A stretch of DNA of 64,000 nucleotides from Marinomonas spartinae (lineage in GTDB: Bacteria > Pseudomonadota > Gammaproteobacteria > Pseudomonadales > Marinomonadaceae), in NCBI RefSeq assembly GCF_016461715.1, contig NZ_JAEMUI010000012.1, positions 1 to 64,000 on the forward strand. Direction: 5' to 3'. The translations under genes were made by a program, and so were the position numbers. Positions within the stretch are counted from its first letter, which is position 1; each line of letters opens with the position of its first letter. Positions 18,051 through 28,028 of this stretch are shown one piece after another. The notes under the pieces were generated by a model that saw only the letters and a list, made by a program, of their open reading frames with translations, had not been told where the DNA came from and did no database searches.

Positions 18051-18897
18051 TGGAAATGATCCAAGATTGGCCATCAGTTTTGTTGAGCAAAGTGCGAGAA
18101 AACGCGTTGAACACATACTGGATGCGGGTTCCATGAGGGAAATGGTGACGCCGTTCGATCGTGTCACCTCTCATTGGTTAGAAATGCAAGGTATAGTGCC
18201 GCAGTTTGATGATGGTGTAGTGACGACTCGCGGTTCGATTGATGGAAAATCGGTGGTGGCCATCGCCGTCGACGGCAGTTTTCAGGGCGGTAGCTTGGGG
18301 GAAGTGGCCGGGGCAAAAATAGCTGGCACACTTGAGTTAGCGGTCGAGGCGAATCAAGCAGGGGAATCCATTGCAGCGGTACTGATATTAGAAACCGGTG
18401 GCGTGCGGCTTCAAGAGGCCAACTTAGGCTTGGCGGCGATTGCTGAAATTCAATCGGCGATAGTTGCCTTGCGTCAGTTTCAGCCAGTTGTCGCTTTGAT
18501 TACAGGCCCCGTGGGTTGCTTTGGTGGCATGTCTATTACGGCAGGCTTATGTAGTTATCTATTAATGACCCGCGAAGGTCGCCTTGGTTTGAATGGGCCT
18601 CAGGTGATTGAGCAAGAAGCAGGAGTCAGCGAGTACGACTCTCAGGATCGCCCCTTTATTTGGGGATTAACAGGAGGTGAACAACGCGATGCTACGGGCT
18701 TGATTGACGATTTTATTGACTCGGATGTCATCAAAGTTCGCCAAAAAGTCCAAGAATATCTGAGTAAAGGTGTGCCGAAGGCATTTCGTAGCGAAGCAAT
18801 TCAATCCTCTTTAGATCGACTGAAAAAGGTGGACACCCGCTCACAAATAACAGCGGAAATGGCCCGTGCGATCTTGTCTAAGGAGGCGTCCCTATGA
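18043..18897 (+). CDS. mdcD: Malonate decarboxylase beta subunit MdcD
   Basis: A 284-residue carboxyltransferase-fold protein that with MdcE decarboxylates malonyl-S-ACP. The crotonase-like core has GGSLGEVAGAKIAGTLELAV (about 84-103) and GPVGCFGGMSITAGLCSYLL (about 156-175). It starts in the end of mdcC and overlaps mdcE by 4 bases. Length is normal (about 280-295). Confidence 0.92.
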   Translation: MSNGNDPRLAISFVEQSARKRVEHILDAGSMREMVTPFDRVTSHWLEMQGIVPQFDDGVVTTRGSIDGKSVVAIAVDGSFQGGSLGEVAGAKIAGTLELAVEANQAGESIAAVLILETGGVRLQEANLGLAAIAEIQSAIVALRQFQPVVALITGPVGCFGGMSITAGLCSYLLMTREGRLGLNGPQVIEQEAGVSEYDSQDRPFIWGLTGGEQRDATGLIDDFIDSDVIKVRQKVQEYLSKGVPKAFRSEAIQSSLDRLKKVDTRSQITAEMARAILSKEASL

Positions 18898-19721
18898 ATA
18901 TATTGGCATCCCATCGTGGCCGTATTTGGTTTGATTTGCTCGCAGCACAAATGACCGTCAAAGAAGGTGCGGTGCCTTCTCTTTTGATTGGTGAGGGTGA
19001 GCTATCCGGACGAACCTGTTCTCTATTGTTGATTCAGCCCGATGCCCATAATCGCTATCCGCGAGCACGTCATGGGGAAGTGGGGCTGTTAGAAGGCTGG
19101 GCTTTAGCAGAGGCAGTTAGCCATATTGTGTCGCAAGAAGCGACGGTTGAGCCAGTACATAAATCGGCCATTATCGCTATCGTTGATGTGCCTAGCCAAG
19201 CTTATGGGCGTAGAGAAGAAGCATTGGGCATTCATCAAGCCTTGGCTGGTGCGGTATCCGCTTACGCCCAAGCGAGGCAAGCAGGCCATCCGGTTATTTC
19301 TCTATTAGTGGGGAAAGCCATGTCGGGGGCATTTTTAGCACACGGTTATCAGGCCAATAGTATTTTGGCGTTGAATGACTCAGGCGTCATGGTGCATGCC
19401 ATGGGCAAAGCGGCCGCCGCACGCATCACTATGCGTTCGGAAGACGCGCTGGACGAACTGGCCAAAACCGTACCACCTATGGCTTACGATCTTAAAAGCT
19501 TTGCCACCTTGGGGCTTATCGACGACTTTATCGATGTTAGCAGTGCCATTGCTCCCTCACCTGAAGACATTGAGTTAGTACAAAGACAATTGGTTCAAGC
19601 GGTGAAAAACCTTGGTGGTGACACCCAAATCACTAAGCGATTGCAAGGGGAAAATCGAGGGGCATCCCGTTTGGTACGTGAACGGCTTCGTGCCCAATGG
19701 AAAAGCGCGGCACCAAAATGA
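18894..19721 (+). CDS. mdcE: Malonate decarboxylase gamma subunit MdcE
   Basis: A 275-residue partner of MdcD in the decarboxylating heterodimer. The central VGKAMSGAFLAHGYQANSIL segment (about 140-159) and the nearby VHAMGKAAAARIT are family signatures. It begins with an ATGA overlap with mdcD and ends with an ATGA overlap with mdcG, so the operon is tightly packed. Confidence 0.91.
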   Translation: MNILASHRGRIWFDLLAAQMTVKEGAVPSLLIGEGELSGRTCSLLLIQPDAHNRYPRARHGEVGLLEGWALAEAVSHIVSQEATVEPVHKSAIIAIVDVPSQAYGRREEALGIHQALAGAVSAYAQARQAGHPVISLLVGKAMSGAFLAHGYQANSILALNDSGVMVHAMGKAAAARITMRSEDALDELAKTVPPMAYDLKSFATLGLIDDFIDVSSAIAPSPEDIELVQRQLVQAVKNLGGDTQITKRLQGENRGASRLVRERLRAQWKSAAPK

Positions 19722-20356
19722 TGACTTGGCAGGCGCACGATTTACTTTGGCTTGATCGTTCTTCGTTGATTGCCAAAGACGAAACACAAGGCTTGCCTTA
19801 TTGGGTAACCGAGGGAAATGGCCCTGTTGTCGTGCGCCGCGAAAAAATGGCAACAACCACGTTGATTGCCGTTGGTGTGCGTGGTGCCAATAAACGCCAG
19901 CGTTACGCCGCCTATGCGTCTGTGGGTGCTGTGCAATCAAGCATCACACCCTATGACATAGCCAAGGGGCAAGCTTGGATGGAGCATCCGGATCGATTCA
20001 CCATGCCCGTGTTGCAGGCGTTGGCAAGCGTCGCCCCAGTGCTGGATGGATACGATTTACCATGGGGAATAACGGGCAGCCTTGGCTATGAGCTAGCGAC
20101 AGGAGAGCAGCAAATACACGCGGACAGTGATCTTGATTTAGTGATCCAATCCCCTGAGCCATTAACCAAATCTTGCGCTCGGGACATATGGCAAAACTTC
20201 GGTGAATTACCCTGTCGCTTGGATATTCAAATCGAAACCCCTACGGGGGCCATCGCGTTATTGGAGTGGGCGGGGCAGAGTCAAACAGTGTTGCTGAAAT
20301 CGGAAACTGGCCCTTTTTTGGTGAGGGATCCTTGGCGAGAAGAGGTGAGCTTATGA
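19718..20356 (+). CDS. mdcG: Malonate decarboxylase holo-ACP synthase MdcG
   Basis: A phosphoribosyl-dephospho-CoA transferase of 212 residues that loads the prosthetic group onto MdcC. The nucleotidyltransferase-like motif WGITGSLGYELATG and the acidic HADSDLDLVI lie near 120-145. I chose the ATG overlapping the mdcE stop (19718); an upstream in-frame ATG at 19697 would add seven residues and lies inside mdcE. It ends in an ATGA overlap with mdcH. Confidence 0.9.
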   Translation: MMTWQAHDLLWLDRSSLIAKDETQGLPYWVTEGNGPVVVRREKMATTTLIAVGVRGANKRQRYAAYASVGAVQSSITPYDIAKGQAWMEHPDRFTMPVLQALASVAPVLDGYDLPWGITGSLGYELATGEQQIHADSDLDLVIQSPEPLTKSCARDIWQNFGELPCRLDIQIETPTGAIALLEWAGQSQTVLLKSETGPFLVRDPWREEVSL

Positions 20357-21270
20357 CCACGGTATTTACTTTTCCCGGACAGGGGGCGCAGCGGCCATTG
20401 ATGCTGCAACATTTACCCAAGCATTCACAAGTGAGGGAGGTGATTGAGCAAGCAGAAGAGGGGTTAGGTGTTTCGTTAGGCGCTCTAGATTCTGCTGAGG
20501 CATTAAAAGACACCGTGAATGTACAGCTGAGTTTGCTTATCTGTGGGGTTGCTTGGGGGCGTTACCTGCAAGCGAATGACATCACCCCCGCCTATGTTTT
20601 GGGCTTATCCATTGGTGCCTATCCTGCCGCTGTTGTGGCTGGCTGTTTGCGTTTTGCTGATGCCTTATCTTTGGTGAAAACGCGAGGAGAATTAATGAAA
20701 AGCGCTTATCCGTCTGGCTATGGCATGCTCGCCATCACAGGTACGGTGTTTGAACAATTGCAAGCGGTGGTAGAAGTACTCCAAAATCAGGGCAAGCGTA
20801 TTTATCTAGCGAACTTAAATGCTCCGAAGCAATTTGTGTTAGCAGGCGATCAAGCATCACTCAAACAAGCGGCAGAGAGGGTTCGTAAAAAAGGTTCGGG
20901 GACCAGCTCGCTGCTTGATGTGGCCGTCCCGTCTCATTGCCCTTTACTCAGTGAGCCATCTCAGCAGCTGTTGGAAACATTTCAGCACATCGAGCTAAAC
21001 GAGCCTGTTGTACGTTACGTCAGCGCCGCTAAAGCCAGAGTTATCAAACAAGCGAGCGCCATAAAGGAGGATTTAGCGCTTAATATGGCGCAACAACTGC
21101 ACTGGCATGATAGCTGCGAAATGCTCGTCGAACGCGGTGTGAGCAAAGCCATTGAAATGCCGCCAGGGAGCACATTAACCAGTTTGTTTCGTAACACGCT
21201 TCGTCACGGTGTGTGTTACAGCGTCGAAAATACCAAGTTGAATACTTTATATTTTGGAGGAAGACAGTAA
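20353..21270 (+). CDS. mdcH: Malonyl-CoA:ACP transacylase MdcH
   Basis: A 305-residue FabD-like acyltransferase that charges the carrier protein with malonate from malonyl-CoA, priming the decarboxylase. The first motif VFTFPGQGAQRPLM is at the N-terminus, the nucleophile serine is in YVLGLSIGAYPAAVVAG (about residue 85), and the catalytic histidine is in VPSHCPLLSEPSQQ (about 197). The start at 20353 overlaps mdcG. It ends the enzyme part of the operon; a 105-bp gap precedes the transporter genes. Confidence 0.92.
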   Translation: MTTVFTFPGQGAQRPLMLQHLPKHSQVREVIEQAEEGLGVSLGALDSAEALKDTVNVQLSLLICGVAWGRYLQANDITPAYVLGLSIGAYPAAVVAGCLRFADALSLVKTRGELMKSAYPSGYGMLAITGTVFEQLQAVVEVLQNQGKRIYLANLNAPKQFVLAGDQASLKQAAERVRKKGSGTSSLLDVAVPSHCPLLSEPSQQLLETFQHIELNEPVVRYVSAAKARVIKQASAIKEDLALNMAQQLHWHDSCEMLVERGVSKAIEMPPGSTLTSLFRNTLRHGVCYSVENTKLNTLYFGGRQ

Positions 21271-21375
21271 ATGGAGGGAGAAAGCAAAGATAAACGGTAA
21301 TGGACTCAAGATAAGGTAACGAAGAAGAAAACCTTTTTATCCAGTAAAACAAAAATTACAAAATTGGAGAGCAGT

Positions 21376-21780
21376 ATGATTATTTATGGAGTGGCATTAT
21401 TAGCAATCTGTACGTTAGTCGGTATCAGTATCGGGCAGGTGTTAGGGCACTTATTGGGCCTTCCTGCTAATGTGGGTGGTGTCGGCATCGCGATGATTTT
21501 ATTGATTCTGTCTGGCAGTTATCTCAATAAAAAAGGGGTGATCGATCCAAAAACGGAACAGGGTGTTGAGTTTTGGAGTGCGGTGTATATTCCTGTCGTG
21601 GTGGCGATGGCGGCAAAGCAAAATGTATTTGGAGCCTTTAGTGGCGGTGCCATGGCGATTAGTGCAGGTGTGACCGCAGTTGTTCTTGGTTTTGCCTTGG
21701 TGCCAGTGCTCGATCGTATGGGCAAAGAGAAGACGCAAGCGTCAAAGTCCATTTCGTCTCCCTCTACTGACCGCGTCTAA
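21376..21780 (+). CDS. mdcL: Malonate transporter subunit MdcL (MadL type)
   Basis: A 134-residue membrane protein with about four hydrophobic segments, the small part of the two-component malonate carrier known as MadL/MadM, where malonate enters with Na+ or H+. The start at 21376 follows GGAGAG; an in-frame TTG at 21364 is less likely. The C-terminus is a short polar tail. The gene is 9 bp upstream of mdcM. Confidence 0.88.
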   Translation: MIIYGVALLAICTLVGISIGQVLGHLLGLPANVGGVGIAMILLILSGSYLNKKGVIDPKTEQGVEFWSAVYIPVVVAMAAKQNVFGAFSGGAMAISAGVTAVVLGFALVPVLDRMGKEKTQASKSISSPSTDRV

Positions 21781-21789
21781 GGTGGCACT

Positions 21790-22557
21790 ATGTTTGAGTC
21801 TTTATTGTTAGTGAGCACAAAATACAGCTTAATCGTCGGTTTTGCCGTGATCGGTTTGACCATGTGGTTTTCTTACTGGCTGTCCGCAAAGTTCACCCGT
21901 GGACGGGTTCATGGCTCCGCCATCGCGATTCTCTTAGGTTTAACCATGGCGTACTTCAGTGGTGCCTTTACGGGTGGGCACAAAGGGGTGGTGGATGTTC
22001 CCCTGTTGTCAGGGATAGGTTTGCTGGGTGGCTCGATGCTGCGTGACTTTGCAATTGTCGCGACCGGTTTTGGCGTCAAAATAGAAGAAATCAAACGCGC
22101 AGGGAAAAGTGGCGTATTGGCACTTTTCTTTGGCATCTTTTCTTCTTTTATCGCTGGGGCAGCCATTGCCATGGCGTTTGGTTATACAGATGCCGTTAGC
22201 ATCACAACCATTGGCGCGGGGGCGATTACTTATATAGTGGGCCCAGTGACAGGGGCGGCTATTGGCGCTAGCTCCGAGGTGATGGCGCTTTCCATTGCCG
22301 CTGGTTTGGTTAAATCTATTTTAGTGATGGTGGTGACGCCGTTCGTTGCTCCCCTTATTCAACTTAATAACCCAAGAACGGCGGTGATCTTTGGTGGTCT
22401 AATGGGCACGTCGAGCGGTGTGGCAGCCGGATTGGCGGCAACAGATGCGAAACTGGTGCCTTATGGCTGTTTAACGGCGGCTTTCTATACTGCTTTGGGC
22501 TGTCTTTTAGGGCCTTCTGTGTTGTTCTTGGCGGTAAGAGCTTTATTGCCAGGTTAG
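21790..22557 (+). CDS. mdcM: Malonate transporter subunit MdcM (MadM type)
   Basis: A 255-residue polytopic membrane protein, the large subunit of the MadL/MadM-type malonate carrier. It has seven or more hydrophobic segments with Gly-rich turns such as FTGGHKGVVDVPLLSGIGLL and TYIVGPVTGAAIGASSEVMA. It directly follows mdcL and is followed by a strong terminator, so it closes the malonate operon. Confidence 0.9.
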   Translation: MFESLLLVSTKYSLIVGFAVIGLTMWFSYWLSAKFTRGRVHGSAIAILLGLTMAYFSGAFTGGHKGVVDVPLLSGIGLLGGSMLRDFAIVATGFGVKIEEIKRAGKSGVLALFFGIFSSFIAGAAIAMAFGYTDAVSITTIGAGAITYIVGPVTGAAIGASSEVMALSIAAGLVKSILVMVVTPFVAPLIQLNNPRTAVIFGGLMGTSSGVAAGLAATDAKLVPYGCLTAAFYTALGCLLGPSVLFLAVRALLPG

Positions 22558-22605
22558 GTCTATCCTCTTTTAATGTCTGTGTTGTTATTGACACACATCA
22601 TCTTT

Positions 22606-22639
22606 AAGCCCTTTGAAAATCCTCTCAAAGGGCTTTTTT
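22606..22639 (+). terminator. Terminator of the mdc operon
   Basis: AAGCCCTTTGA (22606-22616) pairs with TCAAAGGGCTT (22625-22635), giving an 11-bp stem with an 8-base loop followed by a run of T. A textbook rho-independent terminator at the end of mdcM. Confidence 0.9.
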
Positions 22640-22757
22640 GCAAAAACGCTAAACCAAAACAAAAAAAGATAATACTTCTCGTGAAAGCATCAATTTACAG
22701 TCTGCTTACTCTCTTATGGAGATCCTTCAATGAATAAAAATAAAAGGAATGAAGACG

Positions 22758-23756
22758 ATGAAAAAGATCCTTTCTATGAGTTTGATTGCCAGTTGCCTCG
22801 TTGCGTCTGTGCCAGTGATGGCGGCAGGTGAAAAGATCGGTTTGCTGATGTCTGACTTGCGTCTTGAACGTTGGCAAAAAGACCGTGATTTTTTTACCAC
22901 AGAAGCGGAATCCTTAGGAGCTAAGGTATATACCCAATCTGCCAATGGTGATGCCACTACCCAGATCTCGCAAATCGAAAACATGATATCACGGGGTGTG
23001 GATGTCCTAGTGATCGTGCCGCAAAATGGCGAAGTGCTAGGCAGTGTTCTTTCTGAAGCCAAAGCGGCAGGCATCAAAGTACTCGCCTATGACCGACTGA
23101 TTAAGTTTGCTCACGTTGACCTGTATGTGTCCTTCGATAACGTTCGTGTGGGAGAAATGCAAGCGCAAGCCTTGTTGAATCGTGTCCCTAAAGGTAACTA
23201 TTTCTTACTGGGCGGCTCCCCAACGGATAATAACGCCAAAATGTTCCGTGAAGGACAAATGAAGGTGCTTCAACCGTCTATCGATGATGGCAATATCAAG
23301 ATTGTTGGAGATCAATGGGCCACCGGATGGTCGGCGCAAGCGGCAATGAACATCATGGAAAATGCGTTAACCGCTAATAATAACAAGATTGATGCGGTGG
23401 TTGCTTCCAATGACTCAACGGCGGGCGGAGCGGTTCAAGCACTTGATGCACAAGGCTTGGCGGGCAAAGTGGCGATTTCCGGTCAAGATGCCGATTTAGC
23501 TGCAGTGCGTCGTATTGTTGCTGGTACGCAAACCATGACGGTTTATAAGCCCATTAAAAAAGAAGCGACCATCAGTGCCGAGCTGGCGGTGAAACTGGCA
23601 AAAGGTGAAAAAATCAAAACCACTGGTACAGTGAATAACGGCAAAATGAACGTGCCCTCCGTCTTACTCACCCCTATCGCAGTGGATAAGAGCAACATCG
23701 ACAGTACCGTTATTGCTGACGGTTTCCATTCTCATAAAGACGTTTACAACCCTTAA
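22758..23756 (+). CDS. xylF: D-xylose ABC transporter substrate-binding protein XylF
   Basis: A 332-residue periplasmic sugar-binding protein of the XylF type. The N-terminal signal peptide (MKKILSMSLIASCLVASVPVMAA) is followed by the mature GEKIGLLMSDLRLERWQKD. Xylose-binding features such as YDRLIKFAHVDLYVSFDN (about 110-127) and VASNDSTAGGAVQAL are present. I use ATG 22758 because AAAGGA is 10 bp upstream; the ATG at 22749 is too close to it. A hairpin after the stop probably lets xylF be made in excess over xylGH. Confidence 0.94.
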   Translation: MKKILSMSLIASCLVASVPVMAAGEKIGLLMSDLRLERWQKDRDFFTTEAESLGAKVYTQSANGDATTQISQIENMISRGVDVLVIVPQNGEVLGSVLSEAKAAGIKVLAYDRLIKFAHVDLYVSFDNVRVGEMQAQALLNRVPKGNYFLLGGSPTDNNAKMFREGQMKVLQPSIDDGNIKIVGDQWATGWSAQAAMNIMENALTANNNKIDAVVASNDSTAGGAVQALDAQGLAGKVAISGQDADLAAVRRIVAGTQTMTVYKPIKKEATISAELAVKLAKGEKIKTTGTVNNGKMNVPSVLLTPIAVDKSNIDSTVIADGFHSHKDVYNP

Positions 23757-23768
23757 TTTATTGATGAT

Positions 23769-23794
23769 AAGGCGCTCATCTGGGCGCCTTTGCT
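23769..23794 (+). terminator. Partial terminator or mRNA-stabilising hairpin between xylF and xylG
   Basis: AAGGCGC (23769-23775) pairs with GCGCCTT (23784-23790), followed by TTGCTTT. Such hairpins after binding-protein genes commonly reduce read-through and protect the upstream mRNA. Confidence 0.6.
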
Positions 23795-23811
23795 TTCAAG
23801 AGAGTGTCGAT

Positions 23812-25347
23812 ATGAAACAACCCCTATTGGATATGCGCGATATAGTGAAGAGTTTTTCCGGTGTGCGGGCGTTAAACGGTGTCAGCATAACCCTTGGCGA
23901 AGGCGAGGTATTGTCGGTTTGCGGTGAAAATGGTTCGGGCAAGTCGACCTTAATGAAAGTGTTAAGTGGTGTCTGGCCCTATGGTTCCTATGAAGGCGAG
24001 ATCTATTTTCAAGGTAAACTTATTCAGGCAAACGGTATTCGAGATACCGAAGCTTTAGGCATTGTGATCATTCACCAGGAACTAGCGCTGGTCCAAGAAC
24101 TTTCCGTGATGGAGAATATTTTTTTAGGCAATGAAATCGGCTCGTTTGCACGTTTGAACGACGAGGCCATGCATCATCGCGCCAGTGAACTATTAGCGCG
24201 TGTGAAGCTAGACATACAACCCGATACCTTGGTGCGTGAGCTAGGTGTGGGCCAACAGCAGTTAGTCGAAATTGCCAAGGCACTGAACAAAAACGTCAAA
24301 CTGTTGATTTTAGATGAACCGACGTCCTCTTTGACCAGTGCTGACATTCGCATTTTGCTCAATATTGTTGGTGAGCTGAAAGCCCAAGGGATTGCCTGCA
24401 TTTACATTTCCCATAAATTGGATGAGGTGTTGGCATTGTCTGATTGGGTGGCGGTGATTCGAGATGGTGACCACATTGCCACCAAGGCGGCTTCTGAGCT
24501 AACGCAACACGACATCATCGCGATGATGGTGGGACGTCAGCTAGAGGAGCTGTTTCCCCGTGAGGATCATGAAATAGGCGAGGTGGTATTACGAGTTAAT
24601 AAGGCCACTGCAATACAAGCTGGTGCCTTTCGACCGCAAGTTGATGAGGTCAGTTTTGAACTGCATCGTGGGGAAATTCTGGGCATTGCGGGTTTAATTG
24701 GTTCCGGTCGAACCGAGTTAATGCAGTGCTTATATGGCTGCTATAACGGTCAGTATCGAGCCAGCATTGAGTTAGAGGGGCAGACAAAACAGATTCGTTC
24801 CCAGCGTAGTGCCTTGGCGGCGGGTATTGCCATGGTGCCAGAAGATCGCAAGCGTCACGGCATCGTTCCCATTATGAGCGTTGGACGCAATATGACCTTG
24901 TCAGTATTGGATAACTACAAGGCGAATCATTTCAGCTCTGTGTTTGGGAGCGTGGATGAAGACAAAGAATATCAAGACATAGAAGAGTACATTGCTCGCT
25001 TAAAGGTCAAAACGGCCTCTCCTGAACTGGCCATCAAACATCTCAGCGGTGGCAATCAACAAAAAGCCATCATTGCCAAATGCCTGTTAACCCATCCCAA
25101 GATTTTGATTTTAGACGAGCCGACGCGTGGCATCGATGTGGGGGCGAAGTACGAAATCTACAAGTTGATGTATTCACTGGTGAAAGAGGGCGTGTCCATC
25201 ATCATGGTGTCGTCTGAGTTACCGGAAGTGATCGGTATTAGTGATCGCGTGTTGGTCATGCACGAAGGGAAATTAAAAGGGGAATTTGATCACCAAGGGT
25301 TAACTCAAGAAATCATTATGAATTGTGCTATCAAAGAAGGTGCCTAG
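23812..25347 (+). CDS. xylG: D-xylose ABC transporter ATP-binding protein XylG
   Basis: A 511-residue double ATPase for sugar import. The first domain has Walker [17 protein letters not shown] (about residue 39), signature [15 protein letters not shown] and Walker [12 protein letters not shown]. The second has a degenerate Walker A ([12 protein letters not shown]), signature [15 protein letters not shown] and [14 protein letters not shown], the pattern usual for this transporter class. ATG 23812 is used, since the open frame upstream is in the xylF end and the hairpin. Confidence 0.94.
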   Translation: MKQPLLDMRDIVKSFSGVRALNGVSITLGEGEVLSVCGENGSGKSTLMKVLSGVWPYGSYEGEIYFQGKLIQANGIRDTEALGIVIIHQELALVQELSVMENIFLGNEIGSFARLNDEAMHHRASELLARVKLDIQPDTLVRELGVGQQQLVEIAKALNKNVKLLILDEPTSSLTSADIRILLNIVGELKAQGIACIYISHKLDEVLALSDWVAVIRDGDHIATKAASELTQHDIIAMMVGRQLEELFPREDHEIGEVVLRVNKATAIQAGAFRPQVDEVSFELHRGEILGIAGLIGSGRTELMQCLYGCYNGQYRASIELEGQTKQIRSQRSALAAGIAMVPEDRKRHGIVPIMSVGRNMTLSVLDNYKANHFSSVFGSVDEDKEYQDIEEYIARLKVKTASPELAIKHLSGGNQQKAIIAKCLLTHPKILILDEPTRGIDVGAKYEIYKLMYSLVKEGVSIIMVSSELPEVIGISDRVLVMHEGKLKGEFDHQGLTQEIIMNCAIKEGA

Positions 25348-25348
25348 G

Positions 25349-26479
25349 ATGTTTATAAAAATAAAAACCAACCAGCTACAGCTGTTCGCCATGGTGGCGG
25401 CGATTTTGTTTATTGTCGTGTTTTTTACCGTCATGACCGATGGGTCTTTTATTTCTCCTCGTAATATTTCCAATTTACTGCGTCAAACGGCCATTGTCGG
25501 CGTACTTGCGATTGGCATGGTATTTGTCATTGTCAGTGCGGAAATCGATTTGTCCGTCGGTTCCATGATGGGCTTGTTGGGCGGTATTGCCGCGATTTTC
25601 GATGTTTGGTTTCACTTTCCCATTGTGCTTACCATTTTGTTGACCTTGGGAATCGGTTTGCTTCTGGGGCTATTTAACGGCTGGTGGGTTGCCTATCAGC
25701 GGGTGCCATCGTTTATTGTGACCTTGGCAGGCATGCTGGCTTTTCGTGGTGTCCTAGTTGGTTTTACCGATGGCGTGACGGTGGCGCCGACATCCAGCGC
25801 CATGTCTGTGATTGGTCAAAGTTATATACCATTTAGCTGGGGCATCAGCGTGGTCAGCCTATTATGTTTGGGGCTATTGGCAAGGGTATATTCGCGTCGT
25901 AAGGCTAAACAACAGCACGGTGTGCGCAATCAATCCGCCAAGTTTGAATACAGCAAAGCCATTGCTATGGTGGTGGCACTACTGGCTTTAGTCTTTATTT
26001 TGGACCATTACCGGGGCATTCCAACGCCTATTTTGCTTATGGGTGGTTTGATCATAATCCTGACCTATGTTGCCAAACGTACGGCTTTCGGTCGTCGAGT
26101 CTATGCCATTGGCGGTAATATCGAAGCGACACGCATGTCTGGTGTGAATGTTGAGCGCACTAAAATGTTGGTGTTTGGGCTAAATGGCATCATGGTGGCG
26201 GTGGCCGCCTTAATTTTAACCTCTCGCTTAGGGGCAGGCTCGCCAGCGGCAGGAAACATGGCAGAGCTGGATGCCATTGCTGCGTGTGTGATTGGCGGAA
26301 CCAGCTTGGCGGGCGGAGTTGGTACCGTCTTCGGTGCCATTATGGGGGCGCTTATTATGTCGAGCTTGGATAACGGCATGAGTATGTTAGATGTGCCAAC
26401 TTTTTGGCAATTGATCGTGAAAGGGGCGATTTTATTATTGGCCGTTTGGCTGGATGTAAAAACCAAAAAAGCCCGCTAA
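25349..26479 (+). CDS. xylH: D-xylose ABC transporter permease XylH
   Basis: A 376-residue permease with about ten hydrophobic segments. The conserved family stretch [15 protein letters not shown] is near residue 70, and [21 protein letters not shown] precedes [22 protein letters not shown]. It starts one base after the xylG stop, and xylB follows after 34 bp, so xylFGHB form one unit. Confidence 0.94.
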   Translation: MFIKIKTNQLQLFAMVAAILFIVVFFTVMTDGSFISPRNISNLLRQTAIVGVLAIGMVFVIVSAEIDLSVGSMMGLLGGIAAIFDVWFHFPIVLTILLTLGIGLLLGLFNGWWVAYQRVPSFIVTLAGMLAFRGVLVGFTDGVTVAPTSSAMSVIGQSYIPFSWGISVVSLLCLGLLARVYSRRKAKQQHGVRNQSAKFEYSKAIAMVVALLALVFILDHYRGIPTPILLMGGLIIILTYVAKRTAFGRRVYAIGGNIEATRMSGVNVERTKMLVFGLNGIMVAVAALILTSRLGAGSPAAGNMAELDAIAACVIGGTSLAGGVGTVFGAIMGALIMSSLDNGMSMLDVPTFWQLIVKGAILLLAVWLDVKTKKAR

Positions 26480-26513
26480 GCCACGTTTAACTATTTGAGA
26501 AGAGAGCACAATT

Positions 26514-27965
26514 ATGTATTTAGGAATCGACCTTGGTACCTCCGCCGTTAAAGTGATTTTATTGACAGAAGCAGGGCGTGTCGCCGCGAGTTACTCCGCC
26601 CCATTAAGTGTCTCAAGACCCCACGCCTTATGGTCTGAGCAAAACCCAGAGGCTTGGTGGCAGGCTACTGATGACGCCATGCTGGCCCTGGCGGCTGAAC
26701 ATAATTTGCAGGAGGTTAAATCCATTGGCCTGTCGGGACAAATGCATGGAGCCACTTTGCTAGATAAAGACAATAGGGTGCTAAGGCCTGCCATCTTATG
26801 GAACGATGGCCGTTCCTTTGACGCCTGCCAACGATTACTGCAACACTGTCCCGATGTTCAGGGGATTACTGGCAATCTAGTCATGCCAGGCTTTACTGCA
26901 CCGAAATTGCTTTGGGTTAAACAGCATGAGCCGGAGATTTACCAACAAACCGCGAAGGTATTATTACCCAAAGATTATTTGCGCCTGCGCATGACAGGGG
27001 AATTTGCCACAGATGTGTCGGATGCCTCTGGCACCCTCTGGCTAGACATGGAGCAGAGAACTTGGAGTAAGCGCATGCTGGCGGCAACGGGTCTTACAGT
27101 AGAGCAGATGCCAAAAGTATTTGAAGGGCCAGAAATCACCGGAGAGTTAGATAAAACCTTGGCCCAGCGTTGGTCTTTACCCGTGGTGCCCGTGGTCGCT
27201 GGAGGAGGTGACAATGCCGCCGGCGCGGTGGGCATGGGCGTGGTGTCAGAGGGACAAACCATGTTGTCTCTGGGTACCTCTGGGGTGATCTTCTCTGTGA
27301 GTGATGGTTTTACGGCGAACCCTGCAATGGCGCTTCACAGCTTTGGGCATGCGTTACCCAATACATGGCATACTATGTCGGTGATTTTAAGTGCTGCCAG
27401 CTGTATGGACTGGGGCGCAAAACTCACAGGTTTTACGAGTGTGCCTGGGGCATTTCAAGCCCTAGAAGCACATCAAGGGGCTTTTCGCCCAGTAACGTTT
27501 TTACCTTATTTGAGTGGCGAGCGAACGCCCCATAATGACCCCAATGCTAAAGGCGTGTTTTGGGGGATGACTCACGAAACTGAGGCGCTGGATCTGGTCA
27601 ATGCCGTATTAGAAGGCGTGACTTTTGCCTTACTGGACGGTCTGGATGCCGTGCGCTCGGTACAAAGTATTGGGGACAGTATTGATGTGATTGGGGGTGG
27701 GGCAAAAAGTGCCTATTGGTTGCAACTGCTAGCGGATATATTGGCTGTGCCCATGGATTACCGGCAAGGGGGTGACGTTGGCCCGTCTTTAGGAGCAGCC
27801 CGTTTAGCGGCACTGGGTGTGCAAGGCTTGGCGTCTGTTCATGAGGTTTGCTTTCAGCCGGAATTGATAAAACGTTATGAACCCCGTGTTCATATGCTGG
27901 ATCAATACGAGGAAAAACGGGCTCGTTTTCAGTCTTTATATCAAGGAGTAAAAGGACTCTTATAA
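26514..27965 (+). CDS. xylB: Xylulokinase XylB
   Basis: A 483-residue FGGY-family kinase that phosphorylates D-xylulose at O5. The N-terminal phosphate-binding motif MYLGIDLGTSAVKVILLTE is at the start, LSGQMHGATLLD is near 75, and the ATP-side VIGGGAKSAYWLQLLADIL is near 393. Length equals the E. coli enzyme (484). AGAGAG precedes the start. xylR follows after 63 bp. Confidence 0.95.
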   Translation: MYLGIDLGTSAVKVILLTEAGRVAASYSAPLSVSRPHALWSEQNPEAWWQATDDAMLALAAEHNLQEVKSIGLSGQMHGATLLDKDNRVLRPAILWNDGRSFDACQRLLQHCPDVQGITGNLVMPGFTAPKLLWVKQHEPEIYQQTAKVLLPKDYLRLRMTGEFATDVSDASGTLWLDMEQRTWSKRMLAATGLTVEQMPKVFEGPEITGELDKTLAQRWSLPVVPVVAGGGDNAAGAVGMGVVSEGQTMLSLGTSGVIFSVSDGFTANPAMALHSFGHALPNTWHTMSVILSAASCMDWGAKLTGFTSVPGAFQALEAHQGAFRPVTFLPYLSGERTPHNDPNAKGVFWGMTHETEALDLVNAVLEGVTFALLDGLDAVRSVQSIGDSIDVIGGGAKSAYWLQLLADILAVPMDYRQGGDVGPSLGAARLAALGVQGLASVHEVCFQPELIKRYEPRVHMLDQYEEKRARFQSLYQGVKGLL

Positions 27966-28028
27966 GTTTGCTTTAGCTGAGAAATTCAACTATCTATCAC
28001 CGACGTTAATAAAAATAAGAGATGGAAT